This document shows positions 62,977-64,000 of a stretch of DNA of 64,000 nucleotides, in pieces; the stretch's first letter is position 1, and each line of letters starts with the position of its first letter. Below the pieces are notes generated by a model that saw only the letters and a program-made list of their open reading frames with translations, made no database searches and was not told the origin of the DNA. The translations under genes were made by a program, and so were the position numbers. The stretch comes from Plasmodiophora brassicae (Eukaryota > Endomyxa: Phytomyxea > Phytomyxea > Plasmodiophorida), in NCBI GenBank assembly GCA_036867785.1, contig CP145415.1, forward strand, positions 930,001-994,000, written 5' to 3'.

Positions 62977-64000
62977 ATGAATGCAGGCGCGGGTGCGAAG
63001 GCGCGCCCACGTGGCGTCCCGATCCAGGTGGTCGCCCGCCTGGCGTCTGGCAGCGGCGGCGCCAGCGTCCAGGCGACCGACCGGCGCCTGGTCACATCGG
63101 CCGGCGACGCGTTCGAGTTCGGGTCAGTGCACGACAACGCCTCGGTCCAGGTCGTCTACAACCGGGACCTGGCCCTGGTCGTCGGCACCGTTCCCGATGG
63201 GCAGAACTGTACGATCCTGTCGCTGGGCGCCACCGGCTCGGGCAAACGCCAGTTCCTGTTCGACGCCGACGCGCCCTGCGTCGCCGCGCTGGCCGTCTCC
63301 CAGCTGCTGGCGGCGACCCGCTCCCGACCCGACACCGACCTCGCCGTCCAGTTCATCGAGATCTTCAACGACACCGTTCACGACCTGCTGGCGTCCGCGC
63401 CGTCGCCCACCCCGCTGACGGTCGACGATAGCGAGTTCGGGCCGGTGGTCCCTCGCGCCCGATCCATCACCTGCGCGGACGACCACGACTTCGCCATCGT
63501 CCTGTCCGATGGCGTCGCCCGTCGAACCAGGGCCATGTCCGAGCACGGGCCGTTCGCCGATCGTGCATCGTGCGTCATGCTCGTGACGGTGACAACGCGC
63601 GCCGGGCCCTGCCCGCGACGGACGCGCCTGATGCTGGCCGAGGTGCCCGGCGCCGAGAAGCTGGCCGTCGACGTCGGCACGTTGCGCGCCACCGAAGGCC
63701 TGCAGATCAACCGGGAGCTGATCGCCCTCGACAACGTCGTCCGGGCGCTGAGCGACGGCGACGACCAGGCCGACTTTGCGAATTACGCCGAGTCCAGGAC
63801 GACCGAGGTGCTCGGCGACGCGCTGGGTGGCAACGCGAACGCGGTCGCCGTCGTCCACGTGGTCGCCAGCGACCCGCTCCCGGCAACGCTGGCCGCGTGC
63901 CGATTGGCGCGCGCGATGAAGAGCGTCGTCAACTACCCGATCGTGAACGACGAGCGCGCCCAGGGCCTGATCCGAGTCCTGCGCCTGCGGTACATGGCGC
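62977..64000 (+). CDS. Divergent kinesin-like protein, 3' part off the window
   Basis: The frame is open from ATG 62977 to the window edge, 341 codons. Kinesin motor landmarks appear in order: FEFGSVHDNASVQVVYN, P-loop LGATGSGKRQFLF, AVQFIEIFNDTVHDLL (the LEIYNExxxDLL strand), LMLAEVPGAEKLA in place of LVDLAGSE, LQINRELIALDNVVRALSDG (INKSLxALGNVI), TEVLGDALGGNANAVAVVHV, RLARAMKSVVNYPIVNDE. The switch I NxxSSRSH motif is replaced by EHGPFADRASCVML, and switch II loses DxAG. The neck NDERAQGLIRVLRLRY enters a likely coiled coil. GC at third positions is extreme. ATP-driven motility is doubtful; a microtubule-binding or regulatory role is an inference. Confidence 0.82.
   Translation, partial: MNAGAGAKARPRGVPIQVVARLASGSGGASVQATDRRLVTSAGDAFEFGSVHDNASVQVVYNRDLALVVGTVPDGQNCTILSLGATGSGKRQFLFDADAPCVAALAVSQLLAATRSRPDTDLAVQFIEIFNDTVHDLLASAPSPTPLTVDDSEFGPVVPRARSITCADDHDFAIVLSDGVARRTRAMSEHGPFADRASCVMLVTVTTRAGPCPRRTRLMLAEVPGAEKLAVDVGTLRATEGLQINRELIALDNVVRALSDGDDQADFANYAESRTTEVLGDALGGNANAVAVVHVVASDPLPATLAACRLARAMKSVVNYPIVNDERAQGLIRVLRLRYMA

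Overview
The window is nuclear DNA of a GC-rich, gene-dense, single-celled eukaryote. The evidence is direct: almost every gene is broken by short GT-AG introns (41-81 nt, mostly 50-60), there is a nuclear-type tRNA-Arg, and the products are eukaryote-specific (eIF5A, three R-SNAREs, VPS13B, two-pore channel, RhoGAP, GH47 mannosidase, kinesin-like protein). CFAP298 means a flagellated stage. Kazal, prominin-like, two-pore-channel and KRE9/KNH1-like wall proteins together argue against a fungus, plant or animal. A heterotrophic flagellate or zoosporic parasite fits; phytomyxid-like Rhizaria or apusomonads are guesses from GC content and intron size, not shown by the sequence. Most exon joins below were read by hand, and several genes were checked to sum to a multiple of three; coordinates may be off by 1-2 nt.

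Layout. 0-5 kb: partial gene, two-pore cation channel, small basic protein, then about 1.2 kb without a clear gene. 5.4-12.3 kb: allantoinase, a coiled-coil candidate, secreted Kazal protein, PET100-like COX assembly factor, CxxC protein, ankyrin-repeat protein, small secreted protein. 12.3-13.6 kb: no confident gene. 13.6-26.3 kb: secreted candidate, eIF5A, mitochondrial Lon protease, five-TM prominin-like protein, one-TM protein, a pantetheine-phosphate adenylyltransferase fused to an HD hydrolase, a PPR protein, a KRE9/KNH1-like secreted protein. 27.3-38.0 kb: one VPS13B-type lipid-transfer gene, visibly less GC-rich. 38.1-39.8 kb: CFAP298 and an unknown helical protein. 39.9-46.5 kb: secreted, proline/threonine/alanine-rich repeat proteins around a GH47 alpha-mannosidase. 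46.5-50.9 kb: multi-pass membrane protein, ACMSD of tryptophan catabolism, coiled-coil protein. 51-58.5 kb: three VAMP paralogues interleaved with two intact copies and two remnants of a multi-pass membrane family, plus an inverted repeat. 58.6-64 kb: PH-RhoGAP-coiled-coil protein, tRNA-Arg(ACG), a broken alpha/beta hydrolase, and the start of a divergent kinesin.

Themes. Secretion and membrane traffic recur: R-SNAREs, VPS13B, GH47 glycan trimming, and many signal-peptide proteins. Mitochondrial functions recur too (Lon, PET100, probably PPR). The most unusual items are the adenylyltransferase-HD fusion, a small two-cysteine module repeated in adjacent secreted proteins, the interleaved VAMP/membrane-family duplications, and a kinesin whose switch motifs are degraded.
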